Assembly (NCBI RefSeq): GCF_010470675.1
Contig: NZ_VOIQ01000004.1
Location: 145,859 to 209,858, forward strand
Direction: 5' to 3'
DNA length: 64,000 bases
Origin: Desulfovibrio sp. JC010
GTDB lineage: Bacteria; Desulfobacterota; Desulfovibrionia; Desulfovibrionales; Desulfovibrionaceae
The notes below the pieces were generated by a model. That model worked only from the letters and a program-made list of their open reading frames with translations, did not search any database and had not been told where the DNA came from. The position numbers and the translations under genes were made by a program. Numbering within the stretch: the first letter of the stretch is position 1; each line of letters starts with the position of its first letter. Of the stretch, positions 1-8,739 are shown one piece after another.

Positions 1-1201
1 CCCGCACGCGGACCTTCATGCGCTCTCCCTTAAGCTCAAGGACCTCGCCAGCAAGTCCGACCATGCTCTCCATACCTACACCGGACCGGGAAAACTGGGC
101 CTTGGTGACCAGATATATAACCACACCTACAAATGCCGAAAAAGTAAGCACAGTCCCTAGAATTGTGGCCATGGGAATCCCCGGTGCACCCTCCCGGAAA
201 AGGACCAATGATCCGATGAACAAACTGATCACCGCAGCAAGGCTGAGCAAACCATAGCTGACGATAAAAATTTCAAGGACAAAAAGAACCGCTCCCAGAA
301 GCAGAAGAAGTAAACCGGCTGCGTTTGTAGGCAGGATGGACATGGCGTACAGTCCGGTCACAAGACAAAAAGCACCTATCACACCGGGAAGAATTGTCCC
401 GGGATGGGAAAGTTCAAAAAACAAACCCAGCATCCCTCCCAATAAGAGGAAATAAGCTACCTGCGGATCAAGCAACCATGAGAGAACAGCGTACCTGAAG
501 CCGGGTTCGAACTTGCTGACCGTCACTTCCTTTTGCGAAAATTTAACCTTTTTACCATCAATCAGGATACCGCGGGCACCCAGTTGCTCCAGAAAATCAT
601 CCGCAGACAAGGCCATAAAATCAACAACGTTCAGGGTTACTGCATCCTGTGCATCCACACTGACTCCATCAAGAACAGACCTGGCATACCATTCAATATT
701 GCGCCCCCGCTTGCGGGCAATGCCTTTGATCAGACTGACCATATCCCCGGTCACCTTTTTACTCATGGTTTCGGGAATATCTTCGCCGGAAGGAGAAACC
801 GGACTGGCCGCACCGATGGATGTTCCGGGAGCCATAGCTGCCACCTGCGCCGCTGCAGTGATAAAAGTTCCGGCCGATGCCGCATGCGCTCCTTCCGGCC
901 CAACCCAGACGCAAACCGGAATATTGCTGTTCATGATAATCTTGACCATATCACGCATGGCAGAGACAGAACCGCCCGGAGTATCAAGCCTCAAGAGCAC
1001 AAGATCATGATCGTCATCACCGGCTTGCTCAAGACCGTCCTCCAGCAAATGGACCTGCGCGGGACTTATCCCGCCCTGCAAATCAAGGGACAAAACACGA
1101 ATATCCGCTGCTGAAGCAACTACAGGCAACAGCCATGAGACCAAGACGGCAATGATGATCAAATAATAAATGAGCAATGGACAGTTTTTTAAAGCACGCA
1201 T
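1..1201 (-). CDS. NfeD-family membrane serine peptidase (ClpP-class), C-terminus cut by window edge
   Basis: The frame is open from an ATG at 1201 down to base 1, giving 400 residues without a stop, so the gene runs out of the window. Residues 10-31 form a signal anchor. Residues 34-215 are a ClpP/crotonase-like serine protease domain: RLDTPGG at 71-77, the nucleophile in ASAGTF (Ser109), and a Lys pair at 148-149, matching the Ser-Lys dyad spacing of archaeal PH1510. Several hydrophobic segments follow (about 240-365), and then the beginning of the soluble NfeD OB-fold domain. This family cleaves hydrophobic membrane proteins such as stomatin partners; that role is inferred here from homology. 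The gene begins about 75 bp after the terminator of the upstream operon, so it is probably transcribed separately. Its NfeD tail and any stomatin partner lie outside the window. Confidence 0.88.
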   Translation of the reverse strand, partial: MRALKNCPLLIYYLIIIAVLVSWLLPVVASAADIRVLSLDLQGGISPAQVHLLEDGLEQAGDDDHDLVLLRLDTPGGSVSAMRDMVKIIMNSNIPVCVWVGPEGAHAASAGTFITAAAQVAAMAPGTSIGAASPVSPSGEDIPETMSKKVTGDMVSLIKGIARKRGRNIEWYARSVLDGVSVDAQDAVTLNVVDFMALSADDFLEQLGARGILIDGKKVKFSQKEVTVSKFEPGFRYAVLSWLLDPQVAYFLLLGGMLGLFFELSHPGTILPGVIGAFCLVTGLYAMSILPTNAAGLLLLLLGAVLFVLEIFIVSYGLLSLAAVISLFIGSLVLFREGAPGIPMATILGTVLTFSAFVGVVIYLVTKAQFSRSGVGMESMVGLAGEVLELKGERMKVRVR

Positions 1202-1269
1202 GACGACCTCCGCGAAAAGGCTTTTATAATTCATAATGCCAAATAGCGGGAGATAAATAAACTACGGAA

Positions 1270-1301
1270 AAAGAAAACCCCGCCACATTTACGAGACGGG
1301 G
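1270..1301 (-). terminator. Rho-independent terminator after the coaBC operon
   Basis: Read on the minus strand, a 7-bp stem (1301-1295 with 1284-1278, one G-U pair) around a loop of about 10 nt is followed by a U-rich run at 1277-1264. It lies 25 bp after the stop of the Pro/Gln-rich gene. Confidence 0.8.
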
Positions 1302-1325
1302 TCATAAAAAACATTTTAACCGGAA

Positions 1326-2183
1326 CTAAAACAACGGCAGACGCAACAGCGATATGCAAAGCAACTGCTGCTCATCAGAAGGCAGGTTCTTGAGAAAGTC
1401 CGGGTCCTGAAGCATGAGCATCTGTACGCCGTTAATATGAACAGAGGCGGAAGAAGAAGGTGCTTCGGGTGCGATGATAGAACGGGTCTGATCCCCGAAG
1501 GAAGCAATGAACTTCACTCCGTAAGCTTCTACTCCCTTCCAAAAGATATCGGGCTTGTTCTCAAACTCGCTTCCGTTCCACGATGTACAGGGCCAGAATG
1601 AAATGGCTCCCTTGGGCAATCCCATGTAACCGATCAAAGACTGAAAAAGCTTGCGTCTTTCAGCGTCGGCCTGACCGGACATATCCTGCCCCATCTGGGC
1701 ATAGGTCCAGAAAATCTGCACCCGTGGACTGATCCGTCCGGCAAGAGTGGACCATGGAGCGGGCCATGACTCAGGATCAGGAAAATTCACCTGAGGCTGA
1801 GCCGGGGCTTTACGCTGCTGAGGTATGCGTGACGGCTTGGCCGGAGGTGTGCGGTCAAAAGAAGGACGCTGCTGTTGCTGAGCGGGCTGCTGAGGAGAAA
1901 CCTTCTGTGCGGAATCTTGCTGCGGAGCCTGATTCTGCTGTGCTGCGAATTGTTGCGGTCTTTGCTGCGGGCGTGCCTGCGCCTGCTGACGGGGCTGGGC
2001 AGGCGCACCAGGACGCTGCTGCCTTTTCGGATTTTCGAGTTCCTCGATGCCGGGCAGTGAATCCTTGAAAACATATTGCAGGCCGTTCTGATACCACGGC
2101 CTGACACTTTCAAGCACATTTAATTCTGCAGAAGGAGATCCCATATACGCCACGCTACTTCGGTTTTGGGGAGATCGGGCCAT
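1326..2183 (-). CDS. Unknown protein with Pro/Gln-rich linker, third gene of the coaBC operon
   Basis: 285 residues. Three parts are visible: an N-terminal segment of about 50 residues, a low-complexity Pro/Gln/Ala/Arg linker (about 53-135), and a C-terminal globular region of about 145 residues rich in Trp and Phe with no motif I recognise. There is no signal peptide or membrane segment. The ORF begins inside the 3' end of coaBC (64-bp overlap from the first ATG, 25 bp if Met14 at 2144 is used). Neither start has a strong Shine-Dalgarno, so the start is uncertain and translational coupling to coaBC is likely. The linker suggests a cytoplasmic protein whose N-terminal segment tethers the folded domain to a partner. 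Function unknown. Confidence 0.7.
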   Translation of the reverse strand: MARSPQNRSSVAYMGSPSAELNVLESVRPWYQNGLQYVFKDSLPGIEELENPKRQQRPGAPAQPRQQAQARPQQRPQQFAAQQNQAPQQDSAQKVSPQQPAQQQQRPSFDRTPPAKPSRIPQQRKAPAQPQVNFPDPESWPAPWSTLAGRISPRVQIFWTYAQMGQDMSGQADAERRKLFQSLIGYMGLPKGAISFWPCTSWNGSEFENKPDIFWKGVEAYGVKFIASFGDQTRSIIAPEAPSSSASVHINGVQMLMLQDPDFLKNLPSDEQQLLCISLLRLPLF

Positions 2184-3331
2184 TCTTCGGACCGCCCTGC
2201 CCTGTCCAGAACATAGACCGAATTGGTGGAAGACTCAAATCCGGCTCCGGGCTTGTTGATGGGATTGGCAACAATCAGATCCAGATTCTTGCGCTCCAGC
2301 TTACCCTTGGCTGCTTCCTGAATATTGGAAGTCTCGGCCGCAAAACCGATCAACTGCTGGTCATCACGTTTCCGGCTGCCAATGGTCTTGAGAATATCCG
2401 GGTTGGTATCAAAATCAACACGCAATGCATCATTGCCGGCTTTCTTAAATTTACCCTCCCCGTGAGGGATGGGTTTGAAATCGGCAACAGCGGCGGTAAA
2501 ACACCCGGTGGTGCAGCTGGGCCAAACTTCGGTAGCGGCATCAAACATCTGCTGTGCGGAATCAACCTTGATCACGTTGATATCTTCAGGGAACCACCAT
2601 TTCACCGGACCGGAAACAACGGTAACTTTTGCACCACGAAGCCAGGCAGCCATGGCGATACAAGCCCCCATGAGACCGGAGGATGGATTGGACCAGAAGC
2701 GGACCGCGTCCCATTTCTCGCGGGTGGGTCCTAAGGTGATCAGAACATGCTTACCGCTCATATCGTTGGGAGCAACAGCGCGTAAACCGTGGGCATAAAT
2801 GGATTCCAGCGGAGCAAGACGACCGCGCCCATGATCACCGCAAGCCACGTCCCCGCAATCAGGGCCGATGAATTCAACACCACGCTCTGCCAGCACCCGG
2901 CAGTTATCCTGGGTGGCAGGAGCATCCCACATAGCCGGGTTCATGGCCGGAGCCACCAGCTTGGGACCGCTGAATGCCAACGCCTGACAGGAAAGCATGT
3001 CATCAGCAAGGCCGTGGGTCATGCGGGCAAGCACCGAAGCTGTTGCCGGAGCGATGAGCATGGCATCAGCAGCCTGTCCGGGCTCAAGATGACCGAAGGT
3101 GTCATCCATGGTCGGGTACATCTTTTCCCAGACCTTGAAAGCACCAAGGGCCTCATAACTGAGGCCCTTGATAAATTCCTGCGCACCTGAAGTGAGCGTA
3201 ACACTGACTTCGATCCCGGCCTTGCGAAACATGCGCAATAAGTCCAAAGACTTATATGCTGCGATAGAGCCGCTTACACCGAGATGGATGCGTTTTCCTA
3301 AAAAGCAGTCAAAATTAAGATGTTCATTCAT
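2120..3331 (-). CDS. coaBC: Bifunctional phosphopantothenoylcysteine decarboxylase / phosphopantothenate-cysteine ligase
   Basis: 403 residues, normal for Dfp/CoaBC. The enzyme makes 4'-phosphopantetheine for coenzyme A in two steps. The N-terminal FMN decarboxylase (CoaC, about 14-185) has GVSGSIAAYK, the active-site His81 in FGHLEPG, the PAMNxxMW substrate clamp at 128-135 and Cys164 in the ACGDHGRGR flap. The C-terminal CTP-dependent ligase (CoaB) starts near residue 190 with ITLGPTREKWD and contains NPSSGLMG and KKAGNDALRVDFDTNPDIL. Its ATG overlaps the stop of the upstream lipoprotein gene by one base (TAATG), indicating coupling. The gene is essential in most bacteria. Confidence 0.95.
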   Translation of the reverse strand: MNEHLNFDCFLGKRIHLGVSGSIAAYKSLDLLRMFRKAGIEVSVTLTSGAQEFIKGLSYEALGAFKVWEKMYPTMDDTFGHLEPGQAADAMLIAPATASVLARMTHGLADDMLSCQALAFSGPKLVAPAMNPAMWDAPATQDNCRVLAERGVEFIGPDCGDVACGDHGRGRLAPLESIYAHGLRAVAPNDMSGKHVLITLGPTREKWDAVRFWSNPSSGLMGACIAMAAWLRGAKVTVVSGPVKWWFPEDINVIKVDSAQQMFDAATEVWPSCTTGCFTAAVADFKPIPHGEGKFKKAGNDALRVDFDTNPDILKTIGSRKRDDQQLIGFAAETSNIQEAAKGKLERKNLDLIVANPINKPGAGFESSTNSVYVLDRAGRSEEWPDLPKTEVAWRIWDLLLQN

Positions 3332-3822
3332 TATTGTATGTTCTGTTCCTGCATCCCACCGGAAAGCGGTGCGGCGTCGGATTTCATTTCAACGGCGTAG
3401 ATCTCGACCTCAGTGTTGTAAGTTCCGTCAAAAATTCTCACTGTGCAGCTCTTGTAAGGCTTGGTGAAAGAAAGAGTGGAGACAGTGGAGGTGATGGATC
3501 TTTCTTTGGTCCAGTTGTCTTTTGCCATCTGGTTTACGAAGAAATCAATAAGGGACTGGTTTTCAACACGGCCCTTAAGAACGATTTTTCCATACTTAAA
3601 AGACTGGTCTTCTGCAACATAGGACTGATCGGGAACCCTGCTCAGCTCGTTGGGAACTGCGATGTCGTCAAATTCAGTGTAAGGTACGAATTCTTCATAG
3701 CTTTCGGTTGCACCGGAAGTAGCAACCACGGGTTCATCAGAACTTTTATTGGTTCCAGCCAGACAGCCGGTCAGACCTAAAAAGATCATGGAAACGAGAA
3801 GCATTTTAATGTAAGTACGCAT
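3331..3822 (-). CDS. Small lipoprotein, first gene of the coaBC operon
   Basis: 163 residues. A lipoprotein signal peptide ends in LTGC with the lipidated Cys at position 20. The mature part of about 140 residues is soluble, with an FVNQMxKDxW segment resembling the DUF4810-like or 'lipid-binding' small lipoproteins of Desulfovibrionales; I cannot name a function. ATG at 3822 is preceded by GGAGG with proper spacing. The stop overlaps the coaBC start, so expression of the two is linked, although a functional link between a cell-envelope lipoprotein and CoA synthesis is not obvious. Confidence 0.85.
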   Translation of the reverse strand: MRTYIKMLLVSMIFLGLTGCLAGTNKSSDEPVVATSGATESYEEFVPYTEFDDIAVPNELSRVPDQSYVAEDQSFKYGKIVLKGRVENQSLIDFFVNQMAKDNWTKERSITSTVSTLSFTKPYKSCTVRIFDGTYNTEVEIYAVEMKSDAAPLSGGMQEQNIQ

Positions 3823-3866
3823 AGTTAATCCTCCGATTTTAATATCAACGCATATTGAAATTCAGG

Positions 3867-3893
3867 CCAGCAATGCTGGACATAATTTGTCAC
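3867..3893. promoter_or_regulatory. Palindrome plus GACATAATTTGTCAC motif upstream of the lipoprotein-coaBC operon
   Basis: A perfect 13-bp dyad (3867-3879, CCAGCA-A-TGCTGG) abuts GACATAATTTGTCAC (3879-3893), itself nearly a dyad. The second motif recurs almost exactly at 40715-40730 ahead of another minus-strand gene. Likely operator or promoter element; no regulator assigned. Confidence 0.35.
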
Positions 3894-3990
3894 ACTCAAA
3901 TAATACGGCTAAAATCAAAAATTACCGCCGCATCTTCTAGACTTTTTCTACAGCCATGAGAGCAAAAAATCAATTCCGCAAGCAGGAAAA

Positions 3991-4668
3991 TCAACCGTTC
4001 ATGCGTTTTATCTTATCCATAAAATAATTTTCCATTTCCCGGCGGTCTTTGCGCAAACGAATAAGCTCTGCCTCCATAACTTCAAGCTTATGCTTTAAGC
4101 TAGTGTTTTCCTGAGCTAATTCGGAAGTAGCCTCTTCAAGCTCCACATCCTTCTGCTCAAGAGCATTGGTCCGCTCGTCATATTCCTCAGTAAGGGATTT
4201 TATATCGAGCTGCGGCAAAGCCTTGATTTTTTTCTGGCTGCGGGCAAGAAGAACAAAAGCTTTTTTGAGCTTGTAAATATCTTCACGCTGCTCTTCAATG
4301 ATTGACTTCTGATCGGCAATCACTTCAAGTGACTTGCTCATCTTGTCCATCATCTCGGCAAATGCGCCGCTCAGCTCTGCCTGAATATTCATGGCCGGCT
4401 GGGCGGGTACGCCACGCTCGGAAGGGCTGATCTCAATTGTGCGGGGAAACTCGGAACGGAGCTGCTGCTCAATTTCCGTAGTGACCATCCCTTCATTATA
4501 TAGTGTGACGATGCGCTTGAAGATTTCAACAGCGGATTCCGGGTATTTGGTTACCCGGCCCATTTTTTTACTGGAAAGAAAATCCTTGAACAGCGAAGCG
4601 TAACGCCTGGCTGTAGGAGCAGGGATCATCGTAATCTTGGATATTTCAGCTACTGATAACCATTTCAT
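3991..4668 (-). CDS. MerR-like HTH protein with long coiled coil
   Basis: 225 residues. Residues 1-70 form a winged-helix of MerR/excisionase type: LSVAEISKITMIPAPTARRY is a classic HTH, followed by a KYPESAVEIFKRI wing. From about residue 95 to the end the sequence is charged and heptad-rich (Glu, Lys, Leu), predicting a long coiled coil. There is no effector domain. The same plan (MerR-like HTH plus coiled coil) is seen in the gene at 62546. It could be a local regulator or a nucoid-architecture protein of the RacA kind; sequence alone does not decide. It is transcribed away from queA, with an intergenic space of about 130 bp. Confidence 0.75.
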   Translation of the reverse strand: MKWLSVAEISKITMIPAPTARRYASLFKDFLSSKKMGRVTKYPESAVEIFKRIVTLYNEGMVTTEIEQQLRSEFPRTIEISPSERGVPAQPAMNIQAELSGAFAEMMDKMSKSLEVIADQKSIIEEQREDIYKLKKAFVLLARSQKKIKALPQLDIKSLTEEYDERTNALEQKDVELEEATSELAQENTSLKHKLEVMEAELIRLRKDRREMENYFMDKIKRMNG

Positions 4669-4801
4669 AATCTAATCCGGATTTGGTGATCAACGTGACA
4701 ATCAAACAGAGTTGTTTGACCGGACAATCAAAGAACAAACACAGCATTCATAGACATTGAAGGTGTCTGTTGTAAAGATTCTTACCAGATTATCATCAAG
4801 A

Positions 4802-5902
4802 ATGAAAACCGAAAATATGAACATAAACACAGAAGACTTTTTCCTTAAAAACTACGACTTTGAACTACCTGAGGAGCAGATCGCACAATGCCCCGCTGTC
4901 ATGCGCCACGGCTCCAAGCTTATGGTGCTCGATCAAAAAACAGGTGAAACCGAAATCAAAAACTTCACCGACATTGTGGACCTTATACCTGAGGGTGCTC
5001 TGCTGGTGGCCAACAACTCCAAAGTGGTCCCGGCCCGCATTTTCGGACAAAAGCCTACCGGGGGCAAAGTTGAATTTTTACTGCTGACTCCCCTGCCGCT
5101 CATCGAGGCTGAAGAAGTTCCCGGCGGATTAAAGGCACAGGCCCGCGGACTGCTCCGGGCATCCAAAGGTCCCAAGCCCGGTAATGAAATATTTTTTGAA
5201 GGCGGCCTGAAGCTTACCGTACTGGGCAAAGGCAAATTCGGTCTTTCCGAAGTCGAGCTTGAATGGAGCGGCAACCTGACCAGAATTTTCGAAGAATGCG
5301 GCAAGATCCCCCTGCCCCCGTACATCCGCCGTGCTGCTGACGAAACAGACAATGAACGTTACCAGACCCTCTACGCCTGTGACGAAAAAGCAGGTTCCGT
5401 GGCCGCGCCCACAGCCGGACTCCATTTCTCCGAAGAGATCAACGAAAAGCTCAAGGCCAAAAATATCCAGCGGGTCGAAGTAACCCTATATGTAGGTTAC
5501 GGAACCTTCAGCCCGGTACGCGCCGAAGATATCCGTGATCATGAAATGCACAGTGAATACATCGAGATACCGGAAGAAACCGCTGCCGCAGTGATCAAAG
5601 CCAAGCAGGAAGGACGTCCGGTTATCGCCGTGGGGACCACCTCCGCCCGGACTCTTGAAGGAGCTTTTCAACAGGCCGGAAAAGTAAGTGAATTCAAGGG
5701 AGAGACCAATATTTTCATCTACCCCGGCTTTGAATTCAAGGTGGTCGACCGCATGGTCACCAATTTTCATTTGCCGGAATCATCATTAGTCATTATGATT
5801 TCCGCTCTCGCCGGTAGGAAAAACGTTTTAAAAGCGTATGCAGAAGCTGTTGAGAATAAATTCAGGTTCTTCTCTTATGGCGACTCGATGTATATAAAAT
5901 AA
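4802..5902 (+). CDS. queA: S-adenosylmethionine:tRNA ribosyltransferase-isomerase
   Basis: QueA transfers the ribosyl moiety of SAM to preQ1 in tRNA, making epoxyqueuosine. Recognisable motifs: FELPEEQIAQCP near the N-terminus, ANNSKVVPARIFG, APTAGLHFSEE, VTLYVGYGTFSPV and HEMHSEYIEI. Length of about 366 residues suits the family (345-370). The open frame extends to a TTG at 4757, but QueA proteins start shortly before the FELPE motif, so ATG at 4802 (or 4817) is preferred; neither has a strong Shine-Dalgarno. No other queuosine gene is nearby. Confidence 0.92.
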   Translation: MKTENMNINTEDFFLKNYDFELPEEQIAQCPAVMRHGSKLMVLDQKTGETEIKNFTDIVDLIPEGALLVANNSKVVPARIFGQKPTGGKVEFLLLTPLPLIEAEEVPGGLKAQARGLLRASKGPKPGNEIFFEGGLKLTVLGKGKFGLSEVELEWSGNLTRIFEECGKIPLPPYIRRAADETDNERYQTLYACDEKAGSVAAPTAGLHFSEEINEKLKAKNIQRVEVTLYVGYGTFSPVRAEDIRDHEMHSEYIEIPEETAAAVIKAKQEGRPVIAVGTTSARTLEGAFQQAGKVSEFKGETNIFIYPGFEFKVVDRMVTNFHLPESSLVIMISALAGRKNVLKAYAEAVENKFRFFSYGDSMYIK

Positions 5903-5968
5903 GGTATGAATACAGTTTTAACGTAGTTTTGACGGAAAAATTTGCACAGCAGCGCAAATAATTATACC

Positions 5969-5997
5969 TTGTTTCCCAACAGTCACATTTCTATAAT
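5969..5997 (+). promoter_or_regulatory. Sigma70 promoter of the 2-oxoacid oxidoreductase operon
   Basis: TTGTTT at 5969-5974 and a consensus TATAAT at 5992-5997, separated by exactly 17 bp. Transcription would start near 6004, about 78 nt before the first gene. Confidence 0.65.
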
Positions 5998-6033
5998 GTG
6001 CTGCCCACAAGTAAATAAGACTCTAATGGTCCC

Positions 6034-6057
6034 AGCCCGTTGATATAACGGGCTTTT
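6034..6057 (+). terminator. Leader hairpin with T-tract: terminator or attenuator before the oxidoreductase operon
   Basis: A perfect 8-bp stem (6034-6041 with 6047-6054) with a 5-nt loop is followed by TTTTCTG. It lies 30 nt inside the transcript expected from the promoter at 5969-5997 and 25 nt before the first start codon. It may end queA transcripts, or act as an attenuator. Confidence 0.6.
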
Positions 6058-6081
6058 CTGTCACAGTAACAGGAGAATAGG

Positions 6082-6312
6082 ATGTCACGAGTAGCATTTT
6101 TGGACGAAAGGTGTAAGGGCTGTCTGCTCTGTACCACCGTCTGTCCAAAGGAAATCATAAGGCAATCCGACCGATTCAACCAGCACGGTTACAAAGTTGC
6201 TGAAGTCGCGGCTGAGGATATGGAAAAGTGTACCGGATGTACTTCCTGTGCGCTGATCTGTCCGGATATCGCTATCCGGGTCTACAGAACCAAAAAGGCC
6301 AAAGGAGAATAG
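6082..6312 (+). CDS. 2[4Fe-4S] ferredoxin-type delta subunit of 2-oxoacid:ferredoxin oxidoreductase
   Basis: 76 residues with two clusters of Cys: CKGCLLCTTVCPKE and CTGCTSCALICPDIAI, each a CxxCxxCxxxCP motif binding a [4Fe-4S] centre. It passes electrons from the thiamine-diphosphate subunit to an external ferredoxin. It is the first gene of a tight four-gene operon (gaps of 1-2 bp), with GGAG upstream of the ATG. The subunit order delta-alpha-beta-gamma fits Vor/Kor enzymes of anaerobes. Confidence 0.9.
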   Translation: MSRVAFLDERCKGCLLCTTVCPKEIIRQSDRFNQHGYKVAEVAAEDMEKCTGCTSCALICPDIAIRVYRTKKAKGE

Positions 6313-6313
6313 T

Positions 6314-7381
6314 ATGGCTAAGAACGGCGAAAAGCTTTTCATCAAAGGCAATGAGGCTATCTCCCGCGGCGCAATCGCAGCCGGACTGAAATGTTATTTC
6401 GGTTACCCCATCACCCCCCAGAACGATATCCCGGAATACATGTCCGCAGAACTGCCCAAAGTCGGCGGTGAATTCGTTCAGGCTGAAAGTGAAGTCGCAG
6501 CAGCAAACATGCTCATCGGCGCAGCAGCCGCAGGCTCCCGCTGCATGACCTCTTCCTCCAGCCCCGGTGTATCCCTCAAGCAGGAAGCTATCTCCTACCT
6601 TGCAGGCAGCCAGCTTCCGGCAGTTATCGTCAACATGAACCGCGGCGGACCGGGTCTCGGCGACATCGGCCCCAGTCAGGGCGACTATTTTCAGGCCACC
6701 AAAGGCGGCGGACACGGTGACTACCGCACCCTCGTTCTCGCTCCCGGCACCTGTCAGGAATGCTACGACCTCGTCATCGAAGCTTTTGACCTCGCTTTCA
6801 AATACCGCAACCCGGTCATGATCCTCGGTGATGCCATCGTCGGTCAGATGAAAGAGCCCGTCATCACACGGGAAGTCAAAGACCACGATGCAGCGGAAGG
6901 AAAAGAATGGCGCATTGAAGGTGCCAAGGACCGTGATCACCGCATCATCAAGTCCCTGTTCCTTACCGAAGGTTCCCTTGCAGGACACAACCAGGCTCTG
7001 CAGGCCAAGTATGACGAAATGGCCAAAAACACCAAGCAGGAACTTTTCGAAACCGAAGATGCCGAACTCATCGTAGTTGCCTACGGTTCCATCGGACGTA
7101 TCGTAAAAAGCACCGTGCGCAAGCTGCGTGCACAGGGTCACAAGGTCGGCCTGTTCCGTCCCATCACCCTCTACCCCTTCCCCTCCGAAGAGCTTAACAA
7201 GCTCGCCAAGCAGGGTAAGAAGTTCCTGACTATTGAGCATAACCTCGGTCAGATGGTTGAAGACGTACGTCTTTCCATCCGCACCATTACCGACAGTGAT
7301 TTCTTCGGCTTCATGCCCGGAAACCTGCCTACCCCCGACGATTTCGAGGAGCCCATCCTCAAAAGCCTTGGAGGGAAATAG
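6314..7381 (+). CDS. vorB: 2-oxoacid:ferredoxin oxidoreductase alpha subunit (VorB/KorA type)
   Basis: 355 residues. N-terminal pyrimidine-binding domain of the ThDP enzyme: EAISRGAIAAGLKCYFGYPI, SSPGVSLKQEAISYLAG and the NMNRGGPGLG motif typical of alpha subunits, followed by a transketolase C-terminal-like domain (AYGSIGRIVKSTVRKLR). The complex oxidatively decarboxylates a 2-oxoacid to its acyl-CoA and reduces ferredoxin. The substrate (2-oxoisovalerate, 2-oxoglutarate or another) cannot be fixed from sequence; the symbol follows the usual naming in sulfate reducers. One base separates it from the ferredoxin gene. Confidence 0.88.
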   Translation: MAKNGEKLFIKGNEAISRGAIAAGLKCYFGYPITPQNDIPEYMSAELPKVGGEFVQAESEVAAANMLIGAAAAGSRCMTSSSSPGVSLKQEAISYLAGSQLPAVIVNMNRGGPGLGDIGPSQGDYFQATKGGGHGDYRTLVLAPGTCQECYDLVIEAFDLAFKYRNPVMILGDAIVGQMKEPVITREVKDHDAAEGKEWRIEGAKDRDHRIIKSLFLTEGSLAGHNQALQAKYDEMAKNTKQELFETEDAELIVVAYGSIGRIVKSTVRKLRAQGHKVGLFRPITLYPFPSEELNKLAKQGKKFLTIEHNLGQMVEDVRLSIRTITDSDFFGFMPGNLPTPDDFEEPILKSLGGK

Positions 7382-7383
7382 AT

Positions 7384-8142
7384 ATGAGCGAACAAGAAAT
7401 TCTCGCCTTTGACAGGGCTGACGCTATTGTAGACGTTCCCACCCACTACTGTCCCGGCTGCCAGCACGGTGTGGCCCACAGGCTCGCGGGTGAACTGCTC
7501 AGCGAAATGGGTCTGACCGAAGACACCCTTCTGGTCACCTCCATCGGCTGTTCCGTATTCCTCTACAACTACCTTAACGTGGACAGCGTGGAAGCACCGC
7601 ACGGCCGCGCCCCGGCAGTTGCCACCGGCGTGAAACGCGCACGCACTGACAAGTTTGTCCTCTCCTATCAGGGTGACGGCGACCTCGCTTCCATCGGTAT
7701 GGCCGAGATCATGCACATCGCCAACCGCGGCGAAAAAGTATCCATCATCTTTGTAAACAACACTGTTTACGGCATGACCGGCGGACAGATGGCCCCCACC
7801 ACCATGGAAGGCCAGAAGACCACAACTTCCCCCAATGGACGTGATCCCATGAAGGAAGGGCAGGCTATCAGGATGGCTGAAATCATCGCCTCCCTCGGTG
7901 GTACTGCATACTCCGCACGTGTGGCCCTGAACAATGTAAAGAACATCCGCAAGGCCAAAAAAGCCATGAAAAAGGCTTTTGAAGTGCAGCAGAAAGGACT
8001 CGGTTTCGGTTTTATCGAACTGCTGGCCACCTGCCCCACCAACTGGAGAATGACTCCCATTCAGGCGAACGAAAGGGTTGAATCTGAAATGATTCCCTAC
8101 TTCCCGCTGGGTGTATATAAAGACGTAACCGCGGAGGACTAA
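7384..8142 (+). CDS. 2-oxoacid:ferredoxin oxidoreductase beta subunit (thiamine diphosphate binding)
   Basis: 252 residues. THYCPGCQHGVAHRL at the N-terminus supplies the Cys pair found in Kor/Vor beta subunits. The ThDP and Mg-binding motif GDGDLASIGMAEI runs on to FVNNTVYGMTGGQMAPTT, the diagnostic stretch for this family. It forms the active site with the alpha subunit. Two bases separate it from the alpha gene, and the stop lies one base before the gamma gene. Confidence 0.92.
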   Translation: MSEQEILAFDRADAIVDVPTHYCPGCQHGVAHRLAGELLSEMGLTEDTLLVTSIGCSVFLYNYLNVDSVEAPHGRAPAVATGVKRARTDKFVLSYQGDGDLASIGMAEIMHIANRGEKVSIIFVNNTVYGMTGGQMAPTTMEGQKTTTSPNGRDPMKEGQAIRMAEIIASLGGTAYSARVALNNVKNIRKAKKAMKKAFEVQQKGLGFGFIELLATCPTNWRMTPIQANERVESEMIPYFPLGVYKDVTAED

Positions 8143-8143
8143 G

Positions 8144-8686
8144 ATGAGCAAATACCTCGACAGCATCATTGCCGGATTCGGCGGACAGGGCGTTATGCTC
8201 ATCGGTAACCTGCTGGCCTATTCAGGAATGAATGCCGGACTGAACGTTACCTACATCCCGGTATACGGACCTGAAATGCGCGGCGGTACCGCGAACTGCA
8301 CAGTCGTGCTTTCCGACGACGAGATCGGTTCACCCATCATCCGCAGCCCGCACAGCCTGATCATCATGAACCGTCCTTCACTGGATAAGTTCCAGCCCAT
8401 GCTCATGGATGACGGTATCCAGATCGTCAACTCTTCTCTCGTTGACGCAGAGCTGGTGGATACCAAGCGCATCAATTCCTACATGGTGCCCTGCAACGAT
8501 ATCGCCGACAAACTCGGCAATACCCGCATGGCAAACATGGTAGCGCTCGGTGCCTTCATCAAGGCGACCGGAATCATGGATATGCAGGCAGTCATCGACT
8601 CCCTCGAAAACGTGATCTCCGCCCACTACCACCACCTCATCCCCAAAAACGCAGAAGCCCTCAAAGAAGGCGCAGCTGCTATTTAG
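8144..8686 (+). CDS. 2-oxoacid:ferredoxin oxidoreductase gamma subunit
   Basis: 180 residues with the gamma-subunit signature [15 protein letters not shown] at the N-terminus and [18 protein letters not shown] soon after; these contact CoA. It completes the four-subunit complex. It is the last gene of the operon; a strong terminator follows 13 bp after the stop. Confidence 0.92.
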   Translation: MSKYLDSIIAGFGGQGVMLIGNLLAYSGMNAGLNVTYIPVYGPEMRGGTANCTVVLSDDEIGSPIIRSPHSLIIMNRPSLDKFQPMLMDDGIQIVNSSLVDAELVDTKRINSYMVPCNDIADKLGNTRMANMVALGAFIKATGIMDMQAVIDSLENVISAHYHHLIPKNAEALKEGAAAI

Positions 8687-8698
8687 TACGCACAATTT

Positions 8699-8739
8699 AA
8701 ATTCCCCCTGCGAATTTTCGCAGGGGGAATTTATTTTTT
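8699..8739 (+). terminator. Strong terminator of the oxidoreductase operon
   Basis: A perfect 15-bp stem (8699-8713 with 8718-8732), 4-nt loop, G+C-rich in the middle, followed by ATTTTTT. Confidence 0.92.
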
